From: Bacillota bacterium
GTDB lineage: Bacteria; Bacillota; Clostridia; Peptostreptococcales; Acidaminobacteraceae
Direction: 5' to 3'
Assembly: GCA_020161295.1 (NCBI GenBank)
Contig: JAIUOA010000004.1
Location: 124,001 to 188,000, forward strand
Length of the DNA: 64,000 nucleotides
The notes under the pieces are model-generated. The model had not been told where the DNA came from. It saw only the letters and a list, made by a program, of their open reading frames with translations, and ran no database searches. Positions 1 through 8,292 of this stretch are shown here, piece after piece. The position numbers and the translations under genes are program-made. Numbering within the stretch: the stretch's first letter is position 1; every line of letters starts with the position of its first letter.

Positions 1-71
1 AAAAGGTGAAAGCAAGTAGGGTATACGCATTCTAAATTGCACTCACTCAATTATATTAATTAAATTAAATT

Positions 72-107
72 AAGGCGATGCTTCTCCTAGGAGGCGTCGC
101 CTTTTTT
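72..107 (+). terminator. Rho-independent terminator of a gene left of the window
   Basis: Arms AAGGCGA (72-78) and TCGCCTT (97-103) pair, an inner CTCC/GGAG pairing extends the hairpin, and a T tract follows. No complete gene precedes it here, so it most likely ends a transcript that starts outside the window. Bases 1-71 show nothing else I can name. Confidence 0.8.
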
Positions 108-189
108 AATGATAAATCAAATATATTTAATCTCAGATTAATAAAATCAATCATAATATTAGAATACGGTTAAAATATTTAAAAGTCAA

Positions 190-218
190 TTGACATATAT
201 TGATTATAGGATTATTCT
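190..218 (+). promoter_or_regulatory. Sigma-A-type promoter of the DUF2089/ABC operon
   Basis: TTGACA (190-195), a 17-base spacer and TATTCT (213-218) match the vegetative promoter pattern. It lies about 35 bases upstream of the first gene's start at 253 and argues against longer upstream starts for that gene. Confidence 0.65.
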
Positions 219-252
219 CTATTCAAGAAGAGATCCTAATAAAGGAGGATGT

Positions 253-627
253 ATGGTGAGAGTAAAAGTGATTGGAAGTTGTCCTGTTTGCGCGTCGAAA
301 TTGAAAGTCGTCAGGCTGGAATGTGAGAACTGTCATACGGGTATTGACGGTAAATTTGAACTTGATAAATTTTCATATCTATCAGATGACCAGAAAGAGT
401 TTGTGGAAATATTCATTAAGAATCGTGGCAATATAAAAGACATTGAAAAGGAATTGGGGATTTCGTATCCAACCGTAAGAAGAAATTTGGATCAGGTAAT
501 CGAGGCATTAGGCTATAGTGTCAAACCCACTGAGGAAGAACAGTCAAAGAAAGAGATTCTCGAGAAATTGAGTTTAGGTGAAATATCCTCGGAGGAAGCA
601 CTGAAAAAACTGAAAGGATTAATTTAA
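253..627 (+). CDS. DUF2089 family zinc-ribbon/HTH protein, probable regulator
   Basis: A 124-residue protein. Four cysteines (Cys10, Cys13, Cys24, Cys27) form an N-terminal zinc ribbon. Residues about 58-88 read as a helix-turn-helix (ELGISYPTVRRNLDQ). The last 25 residues form a SHOCT-like helix pair (EILEKLSLGEISSEEALKKL). An ATG at 253 follows AAAGGAGG at 241-248; an in-frame upstream start would lie inside the promoter, so it is rejected. The layout is that of DUF2089 proteins, for which I know no firm function; DNA binding is inferred from the HTH. It is first in a probable five-gene operon whose next two proteins carry the same SHOCT-like motif, so I infer it is the local regulator. Confidence 0.8.
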   Translation: MVRVKVIGSCPVCASKLKVVRLECENCHTGIDGKFELDKFSYLSDDQKEFVEIFIKNRGNIKDIEKELGISYPTVRRNLDQVIEALGYSVKPTEEEQSKKEILEKLSLGEISSEEALKKLKGLI

Positions 628-648
628 TCCTTATGCATGGAGGTCGAC

Positions 649-1008
649 ATGAACGAAGATGTGATGAAAATACTGAAAATGGTCGAGGCCGGTACGATCA
701 CAGCGGAAGACGGAATGAAGCTGATCGAGGCAGTAAGCACGGATCGTAAAAAAACATCGGGTAAAATCAAGTACGTGCGTTTAGAGGTCCATGAGAACAC
801 GGGAGGAAAACCAGTAGAAATCAAGCTTCCTGTGGGCATTCTTAAAGCAGGTTTAAAGATCGGTGAAAAGTTCTCTCCTGGGCTTCAGGAAACATTAAAG
901 GAAACAGAATACGAGCAGATCCTAAGTGCCATCAATGAAGGTGCTTCGGGCGAGGTGATTACTGTAAATGCCCAGGATGGGCATCGCGTTATTATAACAT
1001 TAGAGTAG
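649..1008 (+). CDS. SHOCT-like domain protein
   Basis: A 119-residue protein with an N-terminal SHOCT-like helix pair (residues 1-30, ILKMVEAGTITAEDGMKLIE) and a C-terminal domain of about 85 residues that I cannot place. No signal peptide or membrane segment is visible. The start is set at 649 because GGAGG at 639-643 sits just upstream; an ATG at 637 overlaps that ribosome site. It follows the DUF2089 gene by 21 bases and precedes the DUF4097 gene by 8, so translation is probably coupled. SHOCT regions are usually thought to mediate oligomerisation or contacts; a role in linking regulator and effector is inference. Confidence 0.75.
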   Translation: MNEDVMKILKMVEAGTITAEDGMKLIEAVSTDRKKTSGKIKYVRLEVHENTGGKPVEIKLPVGILKAGLKIGEKFSPGLQETLKETEYEQILSAINEGASGEVITVNAQDGHRVIITLE

Positions 1009-1016
1009 GTGATGAG

Positions 1017-1997
1017 ATGAGCGATAAACTGGAAATATTAAAAATGATTGAAAGTGGAAAGATTACGGTAGATGAAGGCCTTCAAATGATCGAAGCACTA
1101 GAGCAAACGGAGAAATTGGAGAGCGAAGCCAGAGAAGAGCGTTACGAGAAAAAAACGCCTGATAATGAAGCCATCACTAAAGAAATCTATGGACCGAGTG
1201 GAAAAGTGGTGACGAAGAATCTAGATGTCGCCCTCACGACGTGTCGGTTAAATATCGAAAGATCCAATGTAGAGGAAGTAACAGTTGAACTCTTTGATGA
1301 TAAGACGAGAGAATATGTAGAGAAGCCTGAATGGCTTCAGCTTTCAGAAGTCGGTGATTTGATTACGATTAAGGAAAGTCGTGTGACGAATTTTTCCGAT
1401 ATCTTTGACTTTTTCAAAAGTGGCATGCAGGGACTTTCTCAGTTATTCATCAACGTGAAGCTCCCCATGGAGGTGGTCATCGATAAAGGCAAGTTCGGCA
1501 ATGTGTCGGGAAACCTATCATTGATCGGCATTAATGCCCTCGATTTGGATTTGAGATCCGTCAGTGGTAAAGTGGTGGCAGCTGATGTAAAAGCCAGAGT
1601 CCTTCAAATGAAATCCACATCGGGCAACGTTTCTGCCGATAACATCAAAGCAGCAAACGGTGTGCTGAAAAGCACCTCGGGCAAAGTGAAATTCTCTGGG
1701 GAAATAGCAGAGCTCGAATGCAAAACCATTTCGGGAAATATCGAAATATCAACGGGAGAAAAGCTAAGTATTCTCGCCGCAAACGCGGTATCGGGGAAGG
1801 TTGCCATCTACTTAAGTACGCCAGAACAATACAACCTTCAACTTAGTTCGGTTTCTGGTGGGATTGATACAAGTGGGTTTGCAGTAGTAGACAAATCCAC
1901 TTCAGGAAAACGAAGTGTTTCTGTCACTAACCGATCAGAGTCAAAATCGATCACCGCATCGACGATTTCAGGGAAAATACTCATCGACAAAATTTAA
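1017..1997 (+). CDS. SHOCT-DUF4097 beta-repeat protein (YvlB/LiaX-like)
   Basis: A 326-residue protein. Residues 1-30 form a SHOCT-like helix pair (ILKMIESGKITVDEGLQMIE). From about residue 160 to the end it consists of beta-helix-like repeats of about 20 residues marked by a recurring S-G pair (SVSGKV, STSGNV, STSGKV, TISGNI), typical of DUF4097. This layout resembles Bacillus YvlB and enterococcal LiaX, the latter linked to envelope stress and daptomycin response. There is no signal peptide, so its location is open. It sits between the small SHOCT protein and two ABC half-transporters. An envelope-stress sensing or scaffold role is inference. Confidence 0.8.
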   Translation: MSDKLEILKMIESGKITVDEGLQMIEALEQTEKLESEAREERYEKKTPDNEAITKEIYGPSGKVVTKNLDVALTTCRLNIERSNVEEVTVELFDDKTREYVEKPEWLQLSEVGDLITIKESRVTNFSDIFDFFKSGMQGLSQLFINVKLPMEVVIDKGKFGNVSGNLSLIGINALDLDLRSVSGKVVAADVKARVLQMKSTSGNVSADNIKAANGVLKSTSGKVKFSGEIAELECKTISGNIEISTGEKLSILAANAVSGKVAIYLSTPEQYNLQLSSVSGGIDTSGFAVVDKSTSGKRSVSVTNRSESKSITASTISGKILIDKI

Positions 1998-2017
1998 TTG
2001 CGGAGGATGGCGAGTAA

Positions 2018-3688
2018 ATGAAACAATTATTGATGAAAAGAAAAAAAGCATTTGCATTCTACCTTCTCGCCTGCTTTTTTCCAGTGATCAATCAACTCAT
2101 GAGCCAGCTGGGGTTCGCGCTAATGATCGGCACGGTTGAAAGCCAGTCCATGAACCAATTCACCTTAGCACTAGCTGTTACCGCGGGAATCGTCGTCGCC
2201 TCCTCGTTACTCCAGCTCTTATCGAGGTTCATGCGCATTAGATTTATGCGCGACACGCTTCTCGATATCAGACTTGAGGCGTTTGATAAAATACTTTCAG
2301 AGTCTGTGGCTTCTTTCAGTAAGAAATCGAAGGAAGTCTATCTCTCTCATTTGATTAACGACATCAATACCTTTGAGCAGCACTTCTTCCACAGACTACT
2401 GAATATCATTTTCGGTGGGGGCGTGTACGTCTTTTCGATTATCATATTGATGTTTCTGGACTTCTGGTTCGCAATCGGCATTCTGGCGGTGTCGTTGGGG
2501 GTGTTTGCTATAACGAAAACGTTTGAGAGCAAAACCGTAGCGTTACAGCAGCAGGTGAGTGAGCTGAACGAACAGCTCACCGTGAAGGTCAGCAATACCT
2601 TTAATGGACTTGAAATCTTGAAGCTTAATAATATAGAAGAAAAGTTCTTAGGGCAGACCTTTGAAGCAGTAGATCATGTGGAAAAGAAACGCTTCCATTA
2701 TACTGTATTCACAGAAGGCCAGCGTGGCCTTACCAACTCCCTTAGCTTTATCATCTTTATCGGGATTCTGATGGTGCTGATGTTAAAGGCATTTGACGGC
2801 ACCTCCATCGGAAAAATCACCTTCATGCTACAACTGGCAAACGGATGTGTATGGCCGATAGGTCAAGTGGTGCCAATGTTCAATGAGCTAAAGGCTTCGA
2901 TTGGCATCTATCAAAAAATTACGGGTACGCAGGCAGGTTCTCCAGAAGGCGCTGAACAGACATCAACTGAGCAAGTGGCAGATGTGCCATTCGCGTTTCA
3001 TCATGAAATCAAGATTCGTGATTTGGCCTTTGCTTATGATGGAAAGGTGGTACTCGACGGTGCAAACTTTGTGCTTCAGAAGGGGAAGAAGTATTTGGTT
3101 AAAGGGCCGAGTGGTTCAGGAAAAACCACCTTGCTTAAGCTGCTAAGCAAAGTCTATGAAGACTATGATGGACAAATCACTGTAGATGGCCTAGATTATA
3201 AAAAGGTCGACATCAATTCCTTCAACCATAAGATTTCCAATATCTATCAGGACGTCTTTCTCTTCGAAGACACTTTGCTGAATAACATCACCCTGTTTAA
3301 GCCGATGGACCATTCTAAGGTCGAAGAGGCAGTGGAGAGGGCAGGATTATCAGAACTCATCAGCACCAGGACAGAAGGGCTTCAGATGAAAATCGAGGAG
3401 AACGGTAAGAATTTATCTGGTGGACAGCGTCAGAGAATCGCCATCGCCAGAGCCATTTTAAGGGACTCTGAAATCCTTTTCGCGGATGAAGCGACCTCCA
3501 GCCTAAATGAACAGCTCGGACGCGCCATCGAAGAAACGCTATTAAAGCTTGACAGCACGGTCATCGCGATTTCACACCGGTTTTACGAGGGCATCACAGA
3601 AAAGTATGATGCCATCATCGAAATCAAAAATGGTGTGTTACATGAATACGACAGTAAGGTCTATTTTAGCGAGGGGGTAGCGTTATGA
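2018..3688 (+). CDS. ABC exporter half-transporter (permease-ATPase fusion), first subunit
   Basis: A 556-residue type IV exporter half with an N-terminal six-helix membrane domain (about 15-290) and a C-terminal ATPase. Walker A is GPSGSGKTT, the Q-loop glutamine lies in YQDVFLFED, the signature is LSGGQRQR, Walker B ends in ADEATSS with the catalytic glutamate, and the H-loop is ISHRF. The D-loop reads SSLN instead of the usual SALD. GGAGG at 2002-2006 precedes the ATG. The stop overlaps the start of the next half-transporter by four bases (ATGA), so the two are probably translationally coupled and form a heterodimer. The substrate is unknown; a peptide, lipid or drug is typical of the family. 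Confidence 0.88.
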   Translation: MKQLLMKRKKAFAFYLLACFFPVINQLMSQLGFALMIGTVESQSMNQFTLALAVTAGIVVASSLLQLLSRFMRIRFMRDTLLDIRLEAFDKILSESVASFSKKSKEVYLSHLINDINTFEQHFFHRLLNIIFGGGVYVFSIIILMFLDFWFAIGILAVSLGVFAITKTFESKTVALQQQVSELNEQLTVKVSNTFNGLEILKLNNIEEKFLGQTFEAVDHVEKKRFHYTVFTEGQRGLTNSLSFIIFIGILMVLMLKAFDGTSIGKITFMLQLANGCVWPIGQVVPMFNELKASIGIYQKITGTQAGSPEGAEQTSTEQVADVPFAFHHEIKIRDLAFAYDGKVVLDGANFVLQKGKKYLVKGPSGSGKTTLLKLLSKVYEDYDGQITVDGLDYKKVDINSFNHKISNIYQDVFLFEDTLLNNITLFKPMDHSKVEEAVERAGLSELISTRTEGLQMKIEENGKNLSGGQRQRIAIARAILRDSEILFADEATSSLNEQLGRAIEETLLKLDSTVIAISHRFYEGITEKYDAIIEIKNGVLHEYDSKVYFSEGVAL

Positions 3689-5310
3689 AGCACGAAATCA
3701 TGAAACGTATCCCTTTGTTGGCGGTGGCAGTGTTCGTAGCGACGATCGGCTTCATCTTAGACGGATGGATCTCCATCGAAATGATGAATGCCATCGATAC
3801 CGTCATCGATAAGGACCGTGAGCTGTTTATCCAGAGATCGCTCAGGTTAATGCTGGCGGTTTCATTATTGGTTCCCAGCCAGCTACTTCTGGCCTATTTA
3901 AAGGGACTGTATAAAAAAAGCGCCATTACAGGCGCAAAAAAACACTTCTTAAAGCAAATCTTCAAAAAAGATATCCGTAGCTTCCAGTCGGATAACAACG
4001 CTGAGTATTTAAGCTGCATGACCAACGATGTTAAAGTCATCGAGTCGGACTATATCGATGGTTTGTTCGAAATCTATGCAAATGTGATGAATTTTATCGT
4101 TGGGATCGTGGTCATCGCCTATGTCAGCGTCGCGGCGCTGGGCGTCGGAATATTACTGGGCGTAGTGGGCATGGTTGTGTCCATGGTGATGGGTAAGCCC
4201 TTGGAAAAGCAGCAAAAACAACGCAGTGAATTTTATAAGGATTACACCATTTATATCAAGGAATTTTTAAGTGCGTTTCAAATCATCAAATCCTACGGAC
4301 TCCATGCTAAAGTAAAAGACGATTTCCATAAAAAATCCGAGCATATACAGGAACGCGGCTATCAAATCGATCGAATCGTTTCCTATATCAGTGCGACACA
4401 GAATTTCCTGATGATGGGCATCCTATATAGCCTTATGGCATTTTCGGTATTCCTAACCCTGAAAGGTGCCCTCACCCTAGGCGGCGTCATTCTCATCATC
4501 AACAACATGGAAAAAATCCTAAGACCCCTCATGACCATTAGCGAATGGCTTCCTAAGCTAAACGCCAGTAAAGGCATCTTTAAACGCATCGATGACCTAT
4601 TAATGATCAAGCCTTCTGAACCGGAATCCGTGGAAATTAACGATTTTAAAGCTGAGCTGACCTTTGATCAGGTAAGTTTTTCGTTTGAAGAAAATGTGGT
4701 GTTCGATGAGACGAGTTTTCGTTTCGATAAAGGTAAAAAGTATCTCGTCGTCGGGCCAAGTGGTGGCGGAAAGTCCACGATGCTTAGGCTGATCCGCAAG
4801 TACTTCCATCCGAAAGAGGGCATTATCCTACTGGACGGCACAAACCTTAACGATATTATCAAAGAGTCCTATTTCGAGCAGCTCTCGAACATCGAACAAC
4901 AGGTATTTATCTTTGAGGATACCATCCGTAACAACCTGTGCCTGTATAAGGAAATCAGCGATGCAGAGATTTGGTCTGCAATTGAGCGTGCTGGACTGAC
5001 CCAATTTGTGAAAAGTCATGCAGAAGGCCTCGATCGCATGCTCTATGATAACGGAAAGAATATTTCTGGTGGTGAAAAGTCAAGACTGGCTATCGCGAGG
5101 GGCTTGCTTCAAAATGCGAAAATCATCATCTTAGATGAGGCGTTTTCCAGCCTCGATAGGCAGACCGCGAAGCAAATAGAAAAGACGCTTTTGACACTGG
5201 AGGAGGTCACCATCATCAATGTCAGCCACGTCATTTTCGAAGAATCAAAGGCACTTTACGATGCCACTTATTTGGTGAAAAATCAAAAGGTTAGTCTAGT
5301 GGAGGCTTAA
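3685..5310 (+). CDS. ABC exporter half-transporter (permease-ATPase fusion), second subunit
   Basis: A 541-residue half-exporter with a six-helix membrane domain followed by an ATPase domain. Walker A is GPSGGGKST, the Q-loop is EQQVFIFED, the signature is ISGGEKSR, Walker B is IIILDEAFSSLD with an intact glutamate, and the H-loop is NVSHVIF. Both subunits therefore keep their catalytic glutamate, unlike many heterodimeric exporters with one degenerate site. It overlaps the upstream half-transporter by four bases. Its TAA stop overlaps the stop of the convergent amidohydrolase gene within a TTAA sequence, and no terminator hairpin lies between them. Confidence 0.88.
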   Translation: MKHEIMKRIPLLAVAVFVATIGFILDGWISIEMMNAIDTVIDKDRELFIQRSLRLMLAVSLLVPSQLLLAYLKGLYKKSAITGAKKHFLKQIFKKDIRSFQSDNNAEYLSCMTNDVKVIESDYIDGLFEIYANVMNFIVGIVVIAYVSVAALGVGILLGVVGMVVSMVMGKPLEKQQKQRSEFYKDYTIYIKEFLSAFQIIKSYGLHAKVKDDFHKKSEHIQERGYQIDRIVSYISATQNFLMMGILYSLMAFSVFLTLKGALTLGGVILIINNMEKILRPLMTISEWLPKLNASKGIFKRIDDLLMIKPSEPESVEINDFKAELTFDQVSFSFEENVVFDETSFRFDKGKKYLVVGPSGGGKSTMLRLIRKYFHPKEGIILLDGTNLNDIIKESYFEQLSNIEQQVFIFEDTIRNNLCLYKEISDAEIWSAIERAGLTQFVKSHAEGLDRMLYDNGKNISGGEKSRLAIARGLLQNAKIIILDEAFSSLDRQTAKQIEKTLLTLEEVTIINVSHVIFEESKALYDATYLVKNQKVSLVEA

Positions 5311-6875
5311 TTCGCAGTGTAGACGCACTTGCCGCCGACATAGGTCGCAATGACCTTTTCGTCCAGTAAATGATCAGAACTGAGCTCGCGGTCAAATACG
5401 ACGAAATCAGCATAGTATCCAGTGGACAGCATCCCCTTTTCATGCGCTTCGTGTGAGAAGCGGGCAGCGTCCAGTGTATAGGCCCGTATGGCTTGTTCCA
5501 ATGTCAATGCTTCATCGACATGAAGGACCCGGCCATCGGGTCTTTTTCGATTCACAGCATAGTGAATGCCCTTTAACGGATTTGGATCTTCAACAGGGGC
5601 ATCTGATCCAAAACCGAGCAAAATACCCTTTTCAAGCATGGTTTTAAAGGCATAGGAGGTCTTCGCTAGTTCAGGGCCAACGCGATTTTCCACGATATCC
5701 ATGTCGTACTCTAGGAAGATGGGTTGAACGAGTGCGCCGATGCGATGGTTCCCCATTTCTGTCATAGCGTGATTAGTGGTGATTTGGCAGTGGACGATGG
5801 CATTGTGACCAGAAGATGTGCGCTTAAAGGCTTCAATCAAGTAATCGATGGTAAAATCGCCAATACCATGTGCCACGACGCCGATGTGATGTTCTGATGC
5901 CATGCGGATCAAAGCATCCAGCTCAGACAATGGATGGATGAGGATGCCCCTTTCATCAGGAGCGTCTGCATATCCGTGATGCATCCGAGCAGTACGAGCG
6001 CCTAGGCTACCATCTGCTAGTATTTTTAAAGGGCCACGCTTAAAGAAGGCGTTGCCTTCATTTTGCTTATAGCCACCATCGATGGCGCGTTTAAAATCAG
6101 CCGGTGTGAAAAATTGGGACTGCTCGTAAATACGTATGGTTAATAAACCATTTTTACCCAGTTCTTCCATAAGCGTCAGCAACGCCATTTGCTGGTCATC
6201 TGGTACCATGATCAAATCGTCACTTTGAACCGACGTGATCCCAAGCCGGTTCAAATGTTGCTGTGCACACATTAGATCATCCTTTAGCGACTCAAGAGTA
6301 ACGGTTTGCTTGACGAGATTAAGGGCATTTTCACGGAGGATACCGGTAAGATCGCCATTAACAGCGTCGATAGCGCCACCTGGAACGTTTGTATTAGAAG
6401 AAATACCAAAATATTTGATGGCAGCAGAATTGATCACAGCGATATGGCCACATGTTCGATATAGGACCACGGGACGAGATGGACAAGCCAGATCGAGGTC
6501 TTCCTTCGTCGGAAGTCTTTTTTCACGAAATAAGTCCTGATTCCAGTTACGGCCATAAAGAACAGTGCCAGTGTATGTTTCGGCGTAATTTGAGACATGG
6601 CTGATAAGCGCGTCTATACTTCGAATCATTTCTAGGCGGCAGGTGTTGAGATAGGATCCAAACCCAATAAGATGCAGATGACTATCATTAAATCCTGGAT
6701 AGAGAACTTTATCAGAATAATCCACGAACACATCTATCAGGGGATCAATCGCGAGGGATTTACTTGAAGAATCTCCGATATAAGTAATCCGGTCACCTTC
6801 GAGGCACATCAAGTCGGCATATGGAAGATCCGCGTTCATGGTGATGATTTTTTTTGCTTTAATCCACTTTTTCAT
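5307..6875 (-). CDS. Amidohydrolase family protein (YtcJ-like)
   Basis: A 522-residue metal-dependent hydrolase of the large YtcJ-type amidohydrolase family. Visible motifs are the N-terminal metal pair NDSHLHL, the ILADGSLGAR segment that usually carries the carbamylated lysine region, the VHCQIT histidine, and FGSDAPVEDPNPL with the metal aspartate near the C-terminus. Such enzymes hydrolyse amides, formyl groups or cyclic amides; the substrate cannot be read from the sequence. The ATG at 6875 is preceded by GAGGTG on the reverse strand; a GTG two codons upstream overlaps that site. It is a single-gene unit, divergent from apbE, with its own promoter. Confidence 0.82.
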   Translation of the reverse strand: MKKWIKAKKIITMNADLPYADLMCLEGDRITYIGDSSSKSLAIDPLIDVFVDYSDKVLYPGFNDSHLHLIGFGSYLNTCRLEMIRSIDALISHVSNYAETYTGTVLYGRNWNQDLFREKRLPTKEDLDLACPSRPVVLYRTCGHIAVINSAAIKYFGISSNTNVPGGAIDAVNGDLTGILRENALNLVKQTVTLESLKDDLMCAQQHLNRLGITSVQSDDLIMVPDDQQMALLTLMEELGKNGLLTIRIYEQSQFFTPADFKRAIDGGYKQNEGNAFFKRGPLKILADGSLGARTARMHHGYADAPDERGILIHPLSELDALIRMASEHHIGVVAHGIGDFTIDYLIEAFKRTSSGHNAIVHCQITTNHAMTEMGNHRIGALVQPIFLEYDMDIVENRVGPELAKTSYAFKTMLEKGILLGFGSDAPVEDPNPLKGIHYAVNRKRPDGRVLHVDEALTLEQAIRAYTLDAARFSHEAHEKGMLSTGYYADFVVFDRELSSDHLLDEKVIATYVGGKCVYTAN

Positions 6876-6908
6876 GGTCACCTCAATTGTTTACAGACTT
6901 TTAAAATT

Positions 6909-6937
6909 ATTATAATGTCTATGGGAAAAAAAGTCAC
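6909..6937 (-). promoter_or_regulatory. Promoter of the amidohydrolase gene
   Basis: On the reverse strand GTGACT (6932-6937), a 17-base spacer and TATAAT (6909-6914) form a good sigma-A-type promoter. Its -35 lies within 11 bases of the -10 of the divergent apbE promoter. Confidence 0.6.
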
Positions 6938-6947
6938 CGGTTTATGC

Positions 6948-6953
6948 TATAAT
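6948..6953 (+). promoter_or_regulatory. Extended -10 promoter of apbE
   Basis: TATAAT preceded by TGC gives an extended -10 (TGCTATAAT). No good -35 is seen at the expected distance. Transcription would start near 6960, about 50 bases before the ATG at 7009. Confidence 0.55.
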
Positions 6954-6967
6954 AGGCTTTGGAGTAT

Positions 6968-6991
6968 CGGTTAAATATTTGACAGTAACCG
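6968..6991 (+). promoter_or_regulatory. Inverted repeat in the apbE leader containing TTTGACAGTAA
   Basis: CGGTTA (6968-6973) and TAACCG (6986-6991) form a perfect inverted repeat with a 12-base centre. The segment 6978-6988 reads TTTGACAGTAA, a word that recurs upstream of the FMN-binding lipoprotein gene and of the PFOR gene. It lies downstream of the predicted transcription start, where a bound repressor would block elongation. The function is inferred. Confidence 0.4.
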
Positions 6992-7008
6992 CAAATCTAG
7001 GAGGAACC

Positions 7009-8190
7009 ATGAAAATAAAGGGAATAATTGGACTGGCTGCCTTGGTTCTCATCCTTTTCACGGGATGCAGTGCTAATGATGGGACAAGTTCAACAGAATC
7101 GACAGAGAGAGAGACGGATATTACTACCTCGGTAGAGTCGACCGAAGAAACACAAGCAGCTACTGGGACGACACATGAAATCCTAAGAAGCGAATCTAAG
7201 GTGAGAAAAGATACCACCATTAATAGTACCATCACATCTCAGGAAAGCTATCAGATTGGTACCTATATTACACTCAGCATTTATGCGGACGCTGAGGTAC
7301 CAGGTGAGGTTTTCGATGACTTGTTTAATTTAATCGACTACTATGAATATATGACGTCTAAGAATATCGTCGAGACGGAACTAAATGAAATTAACCGAAA
7401 TGCTGGCATTGCGCCTGTTAACGTTTCAGATGAGCTATTCGACATGATTCGCATCGGATTAGAGTATTCTAAGGTTTCAAATGGATTGTTCGACTTATCC
7501 ATCGGGCCACTTGTTGATTTATGGGGAATCGGATCCGACCATGCAAAGCTCCCGACAGAAACTGAAATTACCAATATTTTAAAAAGTGTGGATTATACTA
7601 AAATTGTTGTAGATGATAGTACAAAAAGCGTTTACCTCTCAGAGAAAGGCATGGCACTTGATTTAGGCGCTATCGCAAAGGGTTATATCGCCGATCGCTT
7701 AAAGGATATGATTCTCGAAAAGGGATATGAAAGTGCCATTATCAATTTAGGTGGAAACGTGCTGACGGTAGGTGGTAAACCGAACAGTGACCACTGGAAT
7801 ATCGGCGTAAGGGACCCGGAATCAGATGCAGGTTCAACCATGGGCGTTTTAAAGCTTAAGGATAATTCAATCGTTTCTTCTGGCACTTATGAGCGGTTCT
7901 TTATCCAAGATAATGTAAGGTATCATCATATCCTCAATACCGAAACCGGCTATCCTGAGCAGAATAAAATGCTATCAGTCTCCATAATCAGCGACCGATC
8001 TGTGGATGGAGACGCCCTCTCTACGACGGTTTTCTTGTTAGGTCTTGAAAAGGGCTACGCGTACGTAGAAACGCTTGAAAACATTGACGCTGTATTTATC
8101 ATGGAAGACCATTCGGTCTATGTTACTAGCGGGCTTAAAGATAAATTTTCGCTAATGGGCGATGGATATGAACTGAAAGAATTAAAGTAA
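7009..8190 (+). CDS. apbE: FAD:protein FMN transferase, lipoprotein
   Basis: A 393-residue exported lipoprotein. A type II signal peptide ends in LFTGC with lipid-anchored Cys20, followed by a Ser/Thr/Glu-rich linker to about residue 65. The ApbE fold follows: YMTSKNIVETELNEINR, LDLGAIAKGYIADRL, NLGGNVLTVGG, the YHHILNTETGYP segment and DALSTTVFLLG with likely magnesium ligands. ApbE enzymes move FMN from FAD onto Ser/Thr of target flavoproteins outside the membrane. AGGAGG at 7000-7005 fixes the start. The convergent gene encodes a lipoprotein with two FMN-binding domains, the obvious substrate candidate. The promoter is an extended -10 at 6948. Confidence 0.92.
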   Translation: MKIKGIIGLAALVLILFTGCSANDGTSSTESTERETDITTSVESTEETQAATGTTHEILRSESKVRKDTTINSTITSQESYQIGTYITLSIYADAEVPGEVFDDLFNLIDYYEYMTSKNIVETELNEINRNAGIAPVNVSDELFDMIRIGLEYSKVSNGLFDLSIGPLVDLWGIGSDHAKLPTETEITNILKSVDYTKIVVDDSTKSVYLSEKGMALDLGAIAKGYIADRLKDMILEKGYESAIINLGGNVLTVGGKPNSDHWNIGVRDPESDAGSTMGVLKLKDNSIVSSGTYERFFIQDNVRYHHILNTETGYPEQNKMLSVSIISDRSVDGDALSTTVFLLGLEKGYAYVETLENIDAVFIMEDHSVYVTSGLKDKFSLMGDGYELKELK

Positions 8191-8217
8191 CGAAGTTCAA
8201 GTTATGTAAAATAAAAA

Positions 8218-8258
8218 GGGAGTATTTAATGATTTCTCATTAGATACTCCCGTTTTTT
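8218..8258. terminator. Bidirectional terminator between apbE and the FMN-binding lipoprotein gene
   Basis: Fifteen-base arms GGGAGTATTTAATGA (8218-8232) and TCATTAGATACTCCC (8237-8251) pair with one G-U, with a TTTC loop and a T tract on the + strand. A-rich sequence on the other side lets it serve the convergent gene too. Confidence 0.88.
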
Positions 8259-8292
8259 ATGTGTCAGGTTGTTGTTTGCATTTCTCTTTAAA

